From positions 1-64,000 of the forward strand of contig JADJVQ010000017.1 in NCBI GenBank assembly GCA_016710525.1: a stretch of DNA of 64,000 bases. The letters run 5' to 3'. The notes beneath the pieces were generated by a model. It searched no databases and was not told the origin of the DNA. It saw nothing but the letters and a program-made list of their open reading frames with translations. The position numbers and the translations under genes are program-made. Positions 53,447 through 61,265 of the stretch are shown piece after piece (the first letter of the stretch is position 1; each line of letters starts with the position of its first letter). This DNA comes from Burkholderiaceae bacterium (lineage in GTDB: Bacteria; Pseudomonadota; Gammaproteobacteria; Burkholderiales; Burkholderiaceae_E).

Positions 53447-54403
53447 ATGCTGTTTCGCATCGCCCAGTCCGACACACCCGCCAGTTCGGAGATCACGCCC
53501 CGCAGCACGTATGCCGACCGCCGTCGGCTGATGCTGACGGGAGCGCTCGCGGCCCCCTGGTTGGCGGGTTTGCCCGCGCGAACGCACGCGGCTGGCGCGG
53601 CGAAGCTGGCCGGACGGGCAAGCCCGCTGTCGACCACCGAAAAGCCCACGTCCTACAAGGACGCGACCTCCTACAACAACTTCTTCGAGTTCGGCACCGA
53701 AAAAGAAGATCCGGCGCGGATGGCGTCGATTCTCAAGACGCGGCCCTGGACTGTCGCGGTTGAAGGCGAGGTGCTAAAGCCGCGCAGCTTCGGGATCGAC
53801 GACCTGCTCAAGCTGGCGCCGATGGAGGAGCGGGTCTACCGGCTGCGCTGCGTCGAGGGCTGGTCGATGGTGATTCCGTGGGTCGGCTATCCATTGGCCG
53901 AACTGATTCGCCGGGTCGAGCCCACCGGCAATGCCAAGTATGTCGAATTCATCACCCTGGCCGACAAAGCCCAGATGCCCGGATTGTGGTCGTCGGTGCT
54001 GGACTGGCCGTATGCCGAAGGCCTGCGGCTGGACGAGGCGATGCATCCGCTCACGCTGCTGACCCTGGGGATCTACGGCGAAGTGCTGCCCAACCAGAAC
54101 GGCGCGCCGGTGCGGGTGGTCGTGCCCTGGAAATACGGTTTCAAGAGCGGCAAGTCGATCGTCAAGATCCGCTTCACCGAAAATCAGCCCGTCAGCAGCT
54201 GGACGCGGGCCGCCCCGCACGAATACGGCTTCTACTCCAACGTGAATCCGGATGTGCCGCACCCGCGGTGGTCCCAGGCCACCGAGCGGCGCATCGGCGA
54301 GGACGGTTTCCGGCAGAAGAAGCGCAAGACGCTGCCTTTCAACGGCTACGGCGATCAGGTGTCCTCGCTGTATGCCGGGATGGATCTGCGCAAGTTCTTC
54401 TAG
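53447..54403 (+). CDS. msrP: Protein-methionine-sulfoxide reductase catalytic subunit MsrP
   Basis: A 318-residue molybdopterin enzyme that repairs oxidised methionines in periplasmic proteins. The N-terminus has a Tat-type signal (DRRRLMLTGALAAPWLAG, about residues 24-41). The Mo-ligand Cys is residue 135 (YRLRCVEGWSMVIPW). KYGFKSGKSIVKIRFTE and PHEYGFYSNVNPDVPHPRW complete the family pattern. It is followed by msrQ after 79 bases. Confidence 0.96.
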   Translation: MLFRIAQSDTPASSEITPRSTYADRRRLMLTGALAAPWLAGLPARTHAAGAAKLAGRASPLSTTEKPTSYKDATSYNNFFEFGTEKEDPARMASILKTRPWTVAVEGEVLKPRSFGIDDLLKLAPMEERVYRLRCVEGWSMVIPWVGYPLAELIRRVEPTGNAKYVEFITLADKAQMPGLWSSVLDWPYAEGLRLDEAMHPLTLLTLGIYGEVLPNQNGAPVRVVVPWKYGFKSGKSIVKIRFTENQPVSSWTRAAPHEYGFYSNVNPDVPHPRWSQATERRIGEDGFRQKKRKTLPFNGYGDQVSSLYAGMDLRKFF

Positions 54404-54482
54404 TGGGTCAGGTCGTCCACCGGACCGGGCATCCGCCCGGGCACGCGGGCGCCCGGGACCGCTGCGCGCCAGGCCGCCGGAC

Positions 54483-55088
54483 ATGGCACTGAAGGCAGTG
54501 GCGTTCGGCCTCTGCCTGGTGCCGCTGGCGCGATTGCTGGCGCTGGCCTGGCTGGACCGCCTGGGCGCCAACCCGGTCGAATTCGTCACCCGCTCGAGCG
54601 GGACCTGGACCCTGGTGCTGCTGCTGGCGGCGCTGGCAGTCACCCCGGCGCGGCGCCTCACCGGCTGGAGCGGGCTGGCGCGGATTCGCCGGATGGTGGG
54701 CCTTTTCGCCTTTTTCTATGCCTGCCTGCATCTGTCCACCTATGTCTGGCTGGATCAGTGGTTCGACTGGGAGGCCATGGCCCTGGACGTGCTCGAGCGG
54801 CCGTTCATCGCCGCGGGCATGGCCACCTGGCTGGTGCTGCTGATGCTGGCGCTGACCTCCACCGACGGCATGGTGCGCCGCCTCGGCCGGCGCTGGCAGC
54901 GGCTGCATCGGCTGGTGTACCTGGCCGGCGCGCTGGCGATCCTTCATTACGCCTGGCACAAGGCCGGAAAGAATCTGCTGGGCGAACCGCTTATTTACGG
55001 GCTGATTCTGTCGGTGCTGCTTGGCCTGCGCCTTTGGTGGCACCTGAGGGCGGCGCGGCGGAAGAATCCGCCGGTTTCGGCAGCGTGA
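54483..55088 (+). CDS. msrQ: Haem-binding membrane subunit MsrQ
   Basis: A 201-residue six-helix haem b protein that passes quinol electrons to MsrP. Conserved blocks with haem His candidates are FAFFYACLHLSTYVWLD and RLHRLVYLAGALAILHYAWH. I start at ATG 54483 (MALKAVAFGLCLVPLARLL); there is no strong ribosome site. Its last 98 bases overlap lptM on the other strand. Confidence 0.94.
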   Translation: MALKAVAFGLCLVPLARLLALAWLDRLGANPVEFVTRSSGTWTLVLLLAALAVTPARRLTGWSGLARIRRMVGLFAFFYACLHLSTYVWLDQWFDWEAMALDVLERPFIAAGMATWLVLLMLALTSTDGMVRRLGRRWQRLHRLVYLAGALAILHYAWHKAGKNLLGEPLIYGLILSVLLGLRLWWHLRAARRKNPPVSAA

Positions 55089-55194
55089 GCGGCCCGCGCT
55101 GACCGCAGCCGGCTACCATGGCGATGATCACGACGATCAACGAGGCGCGGGCAAGCCCGGGCCATCTCACCGCAGCATTCGCGAAGCATTTCAT
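54991..55194 (-). CDS. lptM: Small lipoprotein, LptM-like
   Basis: A 67-residue lipoprotein: a hydrophobic signal and lipobox (SLIVVIIAMVAGC, Cys at residue 30), then GQRGPLTLPKP, the hallmark of LptM (YifL), which helps mature the LptDE outer-membrane complex. The rest is a Pro/Ala/Ser-rich tail. A GTG at 55170 is an alternative start. In relatives lysA usually follows; here the gene runs into the 3-prime end of msrQ. Only 14 bases separate its start from that of cyaY. Confidence 0.8.
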   Translation of the reverse strand: MKCFANAAVRWPGLARASLIVVIIAMVAGCGQRGPLTLPKPADSSAAPPSGATKGAGQAAPTESARK

Positions 55195-55208
55195 GAGGCC
55201 ACTCTAGC

Positions 55209-55539
55209 ATGACGGAACAGGACTTCCTGGGCGCCTGCGACCGGGTTCTTCTCGCCATCGAGGACGCGCTGGACCGCTGCGATTGCGACGTCCAGACCGG
55301 GCGCAGCGGACAGGTGCTGGAGCTGGAGTTCGACGACGATTCCAAGATCATCGTCAACGGCAACACCCCCGTGCGCGAGATCTGGGTCGCGGCCAGGGCC
55401 GGCGGCTTCCACTTTCGCTGGCAGGAAGGGCTGTGGCGCGATTCGCGCGGCGGCGACGAGCTGTTCGAATGCCTGTCGCGGCTGGTGAGTCAGCAGTCCG
55501 GCACGCCAGTGCGCCTGGCGGCGAAGGCCGCCAGGCTGA
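55209..55539 (+). CDS. cyaY: Iron donor protein CyaY (frataxin), stop codon lost by probable frameshift
   Basis: The frataxin fold is clear: acidic helix MTEQDFLGACDRVLLAIEDA, then LELEFDDDSKIIVNGNTPVR, EIWVAARAGGFHFRW and DSRGGDELFECLSRLVSQQS. Frataxins usually end about here, near 105-110 residues. In frame, however, the reading continues to 55853 through Arg-rich sequence antisense to mrcA. A TGA at 55537-55539 in the +1 frame would give 109 residues, so one inserted base between about 55500 and 55530 is likely. The start has GAGG upstream. Confidence 0.85.
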
Positions 55540-57924
55540 GGCCGCGGCGCCGCGCGCTCCGGGCACGGCTTCTTCACCGCGCGGCGCATGCGGGCTCTCG
55601 GTGTCGCCCGCGGCCTCGCCGGAGGCGGGCCGCTCGTCGCTCAGCCCCACGGATGACACGCCCTGTCCGGGCCGGGTTTCGGCGAAATAGAACTCGCCAC
55701 CGACATCGACGACGCCCTCGGGCATCACGGCCGGCTGTTCCGGCACGCCGGCCAGCGCCCGGGCCATGTAGGCCATCCAGATCGGCAGGGCCAGGCCGCC
55801 GCCGGTTTCGCGTTCTCCCAGCTTGTGCGGCTGGTCGAATCCGACCCAGGTGACCGCGGTGATGTGCGGCGAATAGCCGGCGAACCAGGCGTCGTGGGAA
55901 TCGTTGGTGGTGCCGGTCTTGCCGGCCAGGTCGGTGCGCTTGAGCGCCATCGCCTTGAAGGCCGTGCCGTTGCGAACGACTCCGCGCAACAGGCTGTCCA
56001 TGATGAAGGCGTTGCGCCCGTCGATGGCGCGGTTGTTTTCGTCCCCGGCCTTCAGCGGCTTGGCCTGGGCCAGCAGCTTGCCGTTGGCGTCGGTGATCCT
56101 GGCCACGACATAGGGCTCGATCCGATAGCCGCCGTTGGCGAAGACGGAATACGCGCCGGCCATCTGCCAGGGCGTGACCGAACCCGCGCCCAGCGCCATC
56201 GTCAGGTAGGCCGGGTGCTTGTCCTCGTCGAACCCGAAGCGGGTGATGTAGTCCTGTGCGTAGCGCGGTCCGATCGACTGCAGGATCCGGATCGACACCA
56301 TGTTCTTGGACTTGGCCAGCGCCTGGCGCATGCGCATCGGTCCATCGAACTTGCCGTCGTAGTTCTTGGGCTCCCAGACCTGGCCGCCGGTGATGGCGGC
56401 ATCGACTGAGAACGGCGCGTCGTTGATCAGCGTCGAGGCCATGAACCCCTTTTCGAGGGAGGCCGAATAGATGAATGGCTTGAAGCTGGACCCCGGCTGG
56501 CGCCATGCCTGGGTGACCCGGTTGAACTTGTTGCGGCTGAAATCGAAGCCCCCGACCAGCGCCCGGACCGATCCGTCCTGGCTATTGCAGGCCACCAGCG
56601 CAGCCTGCACCTCCGGCACCTGGCCGATCTCGAAGGCGCCCTTGGCGGGCAGGATGCGAACCAGGGCGCCACGGCGCAGGCGCTTGCCGGCAGGAGCGCG
56701 CTCCGACAGGGCACTGGCTGCGAACTTCAGCCCGTCTCCGGTGATATCGACGACTTGCCCGTGCCCGCGCGAAACCCGAACGCGGCGCGGGTCCGCCTCC
56801 AGCACCACGGCACTCTGGAATTCGTCGACATCGGGATTGTCGTCGAGCGCGTCTTCGATGGCGGCGTCGGCCTTGGCGGTCTCTGCGGGCAGTTCGAGGA
56901 ACTGTTCGGGGCCGCGATAGCCGTATTTCCGGTCGTAGTCGATGACGCCCTGGCGCACCGCAGCGGCGGCGATCCGCTGCTCATCCGAGCGGATCGTGGT
57001 GTAGACATTGAGCCCCGCGGTGTAGATGTCCTCCTTGAACAGCTCGTAGGCCATCATCCGCGCCATCTCGGCGACGTACGGCGCCTGGGCGCTCATGTCG
57101 TTGCTGGGCGTGGAGTAGCGAAGGGGCTGCTTGAGGGCCGTCTCGTACTCGGCGTCGGTCAGCGAGCCGATCTCGTGCATGCGCTGCAGGATGTAGTGCT
57201 GGCGCTCGGTCGCGCGTTTCGGATTGACGAGCGGATTGAACAGCGAGGGTGCCTTGGGCAGGCCGGCCAGCATCGCCGCTTCGGCCGGGCTGAGCTGGTT
57301 CAGGGTCTTGCCGAAGTAGATCTGGGCGGCCGAGGCGAATCCGTGGGCCCGCTTGCCCAGGAAGATCTGGTTCATGTAGATCTCGAGGATCTGATCCTTC
57401 GTCAGGTTCTCCTCGATGCGCAGCGCCAGCAGCGCTTCGTAGATCTTGCGGGTGTAGGTCTTTTCGCTCGACAGGTAGAAGTTCTTGGCCAGCTGCTGGG
57501 TGATCGTGCTGGCGCCCTGATCGCGCCCGCCCGACACGAAGTTGGACAACGCCGCCCGGGCAATGCCCTTGAAGTCGATGCCGCCGTGTTCGAAAAAGCG
57601 CGAGTCCTCGGCCGCCAGCACGGCGTTCTTCATCAGTGCGGGGACGTCGGCGATGCGCACGACGCTGCGCCGTTCTTCGCCGAATTCGCCGATCAGCTGG
57701 CCATCGGCGGTATAGACCCGCAGCGGCACCTTGGGCCGGTAGTCGGTCAGCGCGTCCAGCGGCGGCAGCCGGTCGTTGGCCAGCAGCACGGCGATCGACA
57801 CGGCCAGCAGGGCGGCGATCGCCAGGCCGGCGGGCACCGCAATCAGCAGCACCGTGGCGCGCGACCACAGAGGCGACTTGGGGTGAGCCGGCGTGCGCTC
57901 TTTGGGGGTGGTTTTGCTCGGCAT
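55354..57924 (-). CDS. mrcA: Penicillin-binding protein 1A (3-prime end uncertain)
   Basis: A bifunctional peptidoglycan synthase from ATG 57924 (MPSKTTPKERT). An N-terminal membrane anchor (about 24-46) is followed by the glycosyltransferase domain with EDSRFFEHGGIDFKG and the TITQQLAKNFYLSSEKTYTR block. The transpeptidase motifs are SSFK (Ser479, Lys482), SKN, and KTGTT (Lys669). Family homology fades after FYFAETRPGQGVSSVGL (about residue 750). The frame stays open to 55354 (856 residues) and overlaps cyaY by 186 bases. PBP1a is usually near 780-800, so a frameshift in the last ~100 codons is likely; a stop at 55574 in another frame fits the expected length. Confidence 0.92.
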   Translation of the reverse strand: MPSKTTPKERTPAHPKSPLWSRATVLLIAVPAGLAIAALLAVSIAVLLANDRLPPLDALTDYRPKVPLRVYTADGQLIGEFGEERRSVVRIADVPALMKNAVLAAEDSRFFEHGGIDFKGIARAALSNFVSGGRDQGASTITQQLAKNFYLSSEKTYTRKIYEALLALRIEENLTKDQILEIYMNQIFLGKRAHGFASAAQIYFGKTLNQLSPAEAAMLAGLPKAPSLFNPLVNPKRATERQHYILQRMHEIGSLTDAEYETALKQPLRYSTPSNDMSAQAPYVAEMARMMAYELFKEDIYTAGLNVYTTIRSDEQRIAAAAVRQGVIDYDRKYGYRGPEQFLELPAETAKADAAIEDALDDNPDVDEFQSAVVLEADPRRVRVSRGHGQVVDITGDGLKFAASALSERAPAGKRLRRGALVRILPAKGAFEIGQVPEVQAALVACNSQDGSVRALVGGFDFSRNKFNRVTQAWRQPGSSFKPFIYSASLEKGFMASTLINDAPFSVDAAITGGQVWEPKNYDGKFDGPMRMRQALAKSKNMVSIRILQSIGPRYAQDYITRFGFDEDKHPAYLTMALGAGSVTPWQMAGAYSVFANGGYRIEPYVVARITDANGKLLAQAKPLKAGDENNRAIDGRNAFIMDSLLRGVVRNGTAFKAMALKRTDLAGKTGTTNDSHDAWFAGYSPHITAVTWVGFDQPHKLGERETGGGLALPIWMAYMARALAGVPEQPAVMPEGVVDVGGEFYFAETRPGQGVSSVGLSDERPASGEAAGDTESPHAPRGEEAVPGARGAAASAWRPSPPGALACRTADSPAATGIRTARRRRANRATALPASESGSRRPWPRPRSRARGCCR
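55513..55536. terminator. Candidate bidirectional terminator hairpin between cyaY and mrcA
   Basis: GCCTGGCGGC and GCCGCCAGGC form a perfect 10-bp stem with loop GAAG, at the expected convergent ends of cyaY and mrcA. There is no clear T-run on either strand. Confidence 0.5.
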
Positions 57925-58172
57925 GGCGGCCCGTGCGGCGGGAAGGAGGAAGCCGCCTGGTTGGGCGACCGGATTATACGGGGCGCCGGTGCGCCGCGGC
58001 GGCGAGTGAGGCGGCTGGTCGGGTTTCTCCGCTCGTTCGCCCAAATCGACCGCGCAAACCGGCAAACAGTGCGACAAAAGTCACAAGACGCCGGATGGTC
58101 GCCGGCGCACGACGGAAGGGTGTCGCGCCATGTGTCCGGCCAGACAAAAGTCTTTACAGTAGGCAAACACGG

Positions 58173-58201
58173 TTGCTAGCATTTAAAGTACATTTGATAA
58201 A
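58173..58201 (+). promoter_or_regulatory. pilM: Candidate promoter of pilMNOPQ
   Basis: TTGCTA, a 17-base spacer and GATAAA. An alternative is TTTACA (58153-58158), 18 bases and TAGCAT (58177-58182). The region is the most AT-rich in the neighbourhood. I cannot choose between them. Confidence 0.45.
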
Positions 58202-58242
58202 ACCCACGTAAATCCTTTGTTTTTAAGGATTTTTTGGGTTTT
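58199..58242 (+). promoter_or_regulatory. pilM: Nested hairpin in the pilM leader
   Basis: Outer stem AAAACCCA/TGGGTTTT and inner stem AAATCCTT/AAGGATTT (loop TGTTTTT, small CGT/TT internal loop) give 16 paired bases. It ends just before the GAGAGG ribosome site of pilM. If transcribed it could act as an attenuator or translational switch. Confidence 0.6.
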
Positions 58243-58254
58243 CGAGAGGCTCAA

Positions 58255-59337
58255 GTGGGGCTCAATCTACCCAGTTTCGTCAAACGGTCGTCGTCAGCCT
58301 TGCTGGGGATAGACCTGAGTGCGTCCAGCGTCAAGGTGGTCGAGCTGGTGCCTGGCCAGAAGGCCAGCATGCGACTGCAGCGCTACGCGATCGAACCGAT
58401 CGAACGCGGGGCGGTCACCGACGGCAACATCGAGCGACCCGAGCAGGTCGCCGAGGCGCTCGGCCGCGCGATGCGCCGCATGAGCACCCGGACGCGCGAT
58501 GTCGCGATGGCCATGCCCTCGTCGGCGGTCATCACCAAGCGGATCGCGCTGCCTGCCGGACTGCCGGAGGAGGATTACGAACTGCAGGTCGAGTCCGAGG
58601 CCAGCCAGTACATCCCCTTTGCGATCGAGGAGGTGAACCTGGACTTTCAGATCCTGGGGCCCTCGGCGGCCGATCCTGACGAAGTCGAGGTGCTGCTGGC
58701 GGCTTCGCGCAAGGAAAAGGTCGAGGATCGGGTGGCTGTGGCCGAGATGTGCGGCCTGCGCCCGGTGGTGGTGGACATCGATTCCTACGCCTCGCGGATG
58801 GCCGTCGACCATGTGTCGGCCTTTCTGCCCAACGCGGGTCAGGGGCAGATCATCGCGGTCTTCGACATCGGTCAGATGGTGACCGGCGTGTCGATCGTGC
58901 TCAATGGCCAGACGATTTTCGAGCGTGAGCAGAGCTTTGGCGGCCAGCAGCTGACCCAGGATCTGATGCGCCTGTACGGCCTGAGCCCCGAAGAGGCCGA
59001 GGTCAAGAAGAAGACCGGCGAACTGCCGGAAAACTACCAGAGCGATGTGCTGCAGCCCTTCATCGAACAGGGCGTCGCCGACGTCGCGCGCGCGCTGCAG
59101 TTCTTTTTCACGTCGACGCCCTATGCCCGCGTCGACCGGATCTACCTGATCGGCGGCGCCTGCGTGGTCCCCGGCCTGTGCGAATCGATCGCCGAGCGCA
59201 CCCAGGTGGCGACCGAGATTCTGAGTCCGTTCCAGGGCATGGAAATCGCCGATTCGATTCGTGAGCGGCAGTTGCGCCTCGACGCGCCGGCCCTGGTGAC
59301 GGCCTGCGGCCTGGCTTTGCGGAGGTTCGACGCATGA
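58255..59337 (+). CDS. pilM: Type IV pilus inner-membrane platform protein PilM
   Basis: A 360-residue actin-like ATPase on the cytoplasmic side of the pilus alignment complex. LLGIDLSASSVKVVELVPGQ and the ATP-binding AVFDIGQMVTGVSIVLNGQT and YLIGGACVVPGL blocks are typical. The N-terminal GLNLPSF segment recruits PilN. I start at GTG 58255 with GAGAGG 6 bases upstream. It overlaps pilN by ATGA. Confidence 0.95.
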   Translation: MGLNLPSFVKRSSSALLGIDLSASSVKVVELVPGQKASMRLQRYAIEPIERGAVTDGNIERPEQVAEALGRAMRRMSTRTRDVAMAMPSSAVITKRIALPAGLPEEDYELQVESEASQYIPFAIEEVNLDFQILGPSAADPDEVEVLLAASRKEKVEDRVAVAEMCGLRPVVVDIDSYASRMAVDHVSAFLPNAGQGQIIAVFDIGQMVTGVSIVLNGQTIFEREQSFGGQQLTQDLMRLYGLSPEEAEVKKKTGELPENYQSDVLQPFIEQGVADVARALQFFFTSTPYARVDRIYLIGGACVVPGLCESIAERTQVATEILSPFQGMEIADSIRERQLRLDAPALVTACGLALRRFDA

Positions 59338-60032
59338 TTCGCATCAATCTGCTCCCGCACCGGGAGATGCGCCGCGAGCGGCGCAAGAAGGATTTTGTCG
59401 GGCTGGCGGTGCTGTCCGTGCTGCTGTCGGGCGCGGTGGCGCTGTCGGTCGCCTTCGGCATCAGCAACCGGATCGATTCACAGCAGGCGCGCAACGATTT
59501 CATCGTCAAGGAAAACGAGAAGCTGGACGCGCAGATCAAGGAAATCGCCCTGCTCAAGCAGGAGATCGATTCGCTGACCGCGCGCCAGCACGCGGTCGAG
59601 AATCTGCAGCGCGATCGCACGCTGCCGGTTCATGTGCTGGACGAACTGGTCAAGCACACGCCCACCGGCATCTACTACAAGCAGATGCGCCAGGAGGAAC
59701 GCAAGGTGGTCCTGATCGGCCTGGCGCAGTCCAATGAGCATGTCTCGAGTCTGCTGCGCGGGCTGGCCAACGACACCCCCTGGCTGGAGCGCCCCGAACT
59801 GGTCGAGATCAAGGCGACGTCGATGCCGCAGGCCGGCAATCCGGCAGTGGCCGCGCTCGGCAAGGACGCACGGCGGGTCTTCGAATTCTCGATGACCGCG
59901 ATGGTGAAGGCTCCGGTCGTGGCCGACCCTTCCAAGCCGGGCGCCAAGCCTGCGCTGAAACCTGTCGCCCAGGTCGACGGCGCGCCCGCGCCGCTCGCGG
60001 CGAACAGCGCTGGCAACAGCGCGGGCAAGTGA
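59334..60032 (+). CDS. pilN: Type IV pilus protein PilN
   Basis: A 232-residue protein. The N-terminal IRINLLPHREMRRERRKKDF binds PilM. One membrane helix (about 24-45) precedes a coiled coil (about 52-92) and a periplasmic ferredoxin-like domain. The tail is Pro/Ala/Lys-rich. It overlaps pilM by 4 bases and lies 7 bases before pilO. Confidence 0.95.
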   Translation: MIRINLLPHREMRRERRKKDFVGLAVLSVLLSGAVALSVAFGISNRIDSQQARNDFIVKENEKLDAQIKEIALLKQEIDSLTARQHAVENLQRDRTLPVHVLDELVKHTPTGIYYKQMRQEERKVVLIGLAQSNEHVSSLLRGLANDTPWLERPELVEIKATSMPQAGNPAVAALGKDARRVFEFSMTAMVKAPVVADPSKPGAKPALKPVAQVDGAPAPLAANSAGNSAGK

Positions 60033-60039
60033 GGCGGTC

Positions 60040-60738
60040 ATGGCCAAACTCAATCTGAAGATCGATTTCAGCCAGGTCGCCCAGCAGTTCCGCGGACTGC
60101 AGGGGCGCCACCCCGGACTGTGGCCGGCGGTGCCCCGCGGCGCGCTGCTGGTTGCAGCGTTCGCCGCAGTCATGGGCCTGGCGTATGGCGGCTACTGGCG
60201 CGGCCAGCTCGAGGAACTCGAGGCCGGCGAACAGCGCGAAGTCCAGCTGAAGAACCAGTACATCGACAAGCTCAAGCAGGCGGTGAACCTGGACACGCTG
60301 CGCAAGCAGAAGCAGCAGGTCTCGCTGTACGTCCACCAGCTCGAAAAGCAGCTGCCCAGCAAGGCAGAGATGGATGCGCTGCTCTCGGACATCAACCAGG
60401 CGGGCGTGAGCCGGGGGCTGCAGTTCGAGCTGTTCAAGCCGGGGCAGGTGGTGGTCAAGGAGTTCTATGCCGAGCTGCCGATCTCCATCAAGCTCGGCGG
60501 CGCGTATCACGACCTGGGCGCCTTCGCGAGCGACATCTCGAACCTGGCCCGGATCGTCACGCTGAACAACGTCAATCTTCAGGCCAATGAGAAATCCGGC
60601 CAGCTGACCCTCGAGGCCGTGGCCAAGACCTTCCGCTATCTCGACAAGGAAGAGATCGACCAGGGCCGTCGTGACGCCATCAAGGCCAACAAGGCGAAGA
60701 ATCCCTCCGCTGCCGGGGGCGAGGTGGGCAAGAAATGA
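60040..60738 (+). CDS. pilO: Type IV pilus protein PilO
   Basis: A 232-residue partner of PilN with one membrane helix (about 33-52), a coiled coil (about 55-105) and a periplasmic domain (LSDINQAGVSRGLQFELFKP; ELPISIKLGGAYHDLGAFAS). It overlaps pilP by 4 bases. Confidence 0.95.
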   Translation: MAKLNLKIDFSQVAQQFRGLQGRHPGLWPAVPRGALLVAAFAAVMGLAYGGYWRGQLEELEAGEQREVQLKNQYIDKLKQAVNLDTLRKQKQQVSLYVHQLEKQLPSKAEMDALLSDINQAGVSRGLQFELFKPGQVVVKEFYAELPISIKLGGAYHDLGAFASDISNLARIVTLNNVNLQANEKSGQLTLEAVAKTFRYLDKEEIDQGRRDAIKANKAKNPSAAGGEVGKK

Positions 60739-61265
60739 ACGCAAGCAAACTGATCGGATTGGTCTGCGTCGGCGTGGCGCTGGCCGCCTGCGGCGACGAG
60801 CAGGACGAATTGCGCAGCTGGATGGACCAGCAGCGCGCGGCGACCCCGGTGATCAAGGACACGATTCCCGCGCCCAAGAAATTTCAGCCCTTCCGCTACG
60901 AGAACACGACGCTGGCCGATCCGTTCTCGCAGTCGAAGCTGGCGCTCGCGGTGGCGCAGGCCGCCCCGGCCAAGGGCAACGGCCTGAAGCCCGATGCCGC
61001 CCGCCGGCGCGAGACCCTGGAAAGCTTTCCGCTGGACAACATCAAGATGGTTGGCCACATGACCAATGGCAGGAACGATTTCGCGCTGCTGCAGGTCGAG
61101 GCCATGGTCTACCAGGCCCGGGTCGGAAATTACGCTGGCCAGAACTTCGGTCGGATCGTCCGTGTCACCGAAAGTGAAGTGACACTCAAGGAGCTGGTGC
61201 AGGATGCGGCCGGCGATTGGGTCGAGCGCGACAGCGCGCTGCGACTGCAGGAGGGCAGGAAATGA
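60735..61265 (+). CDS. pilP: Type IV pilus lipoprotein PilP
   Basis: A 176-residue lipoprotein linking PilNO to the secretin. The lipobox is VALAACGD (Cys at 19), then DELRSWMDQQR and the beta-domain (LDNIKMVGHMTNGRNDFALL). The stop overlaps the pilQ start (ATGA). Confidence 0.95.
   Translation: MNASKLIGLVCVGVALAACGDEQDELRSWMDQQRAATPVIKDTIPAPKKFQPFRYENTTLADPFSQSKLALAVAQAAPAKGNGLKPDAARRRETLESFPLDNIKMVGHMTNGRNDFALLQVEAMVYQARVGNYAGQNFGRIVRVTESEVTLKELVQDAAGDWVERDSALRLQEGRK

Larger units (their letters stand above)
57925..58254. other. Divergent mrcA-pilM intergenic region
   Basis: A 330-base region without a gene I can support. It holds two copies of ACAAAAGTC (58074-58082 and 58144-58152, 70 bases apart), promoter-like boxes toward pilM and a nested hairpin just before pilM, described separately. 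Confidence 0.6.
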
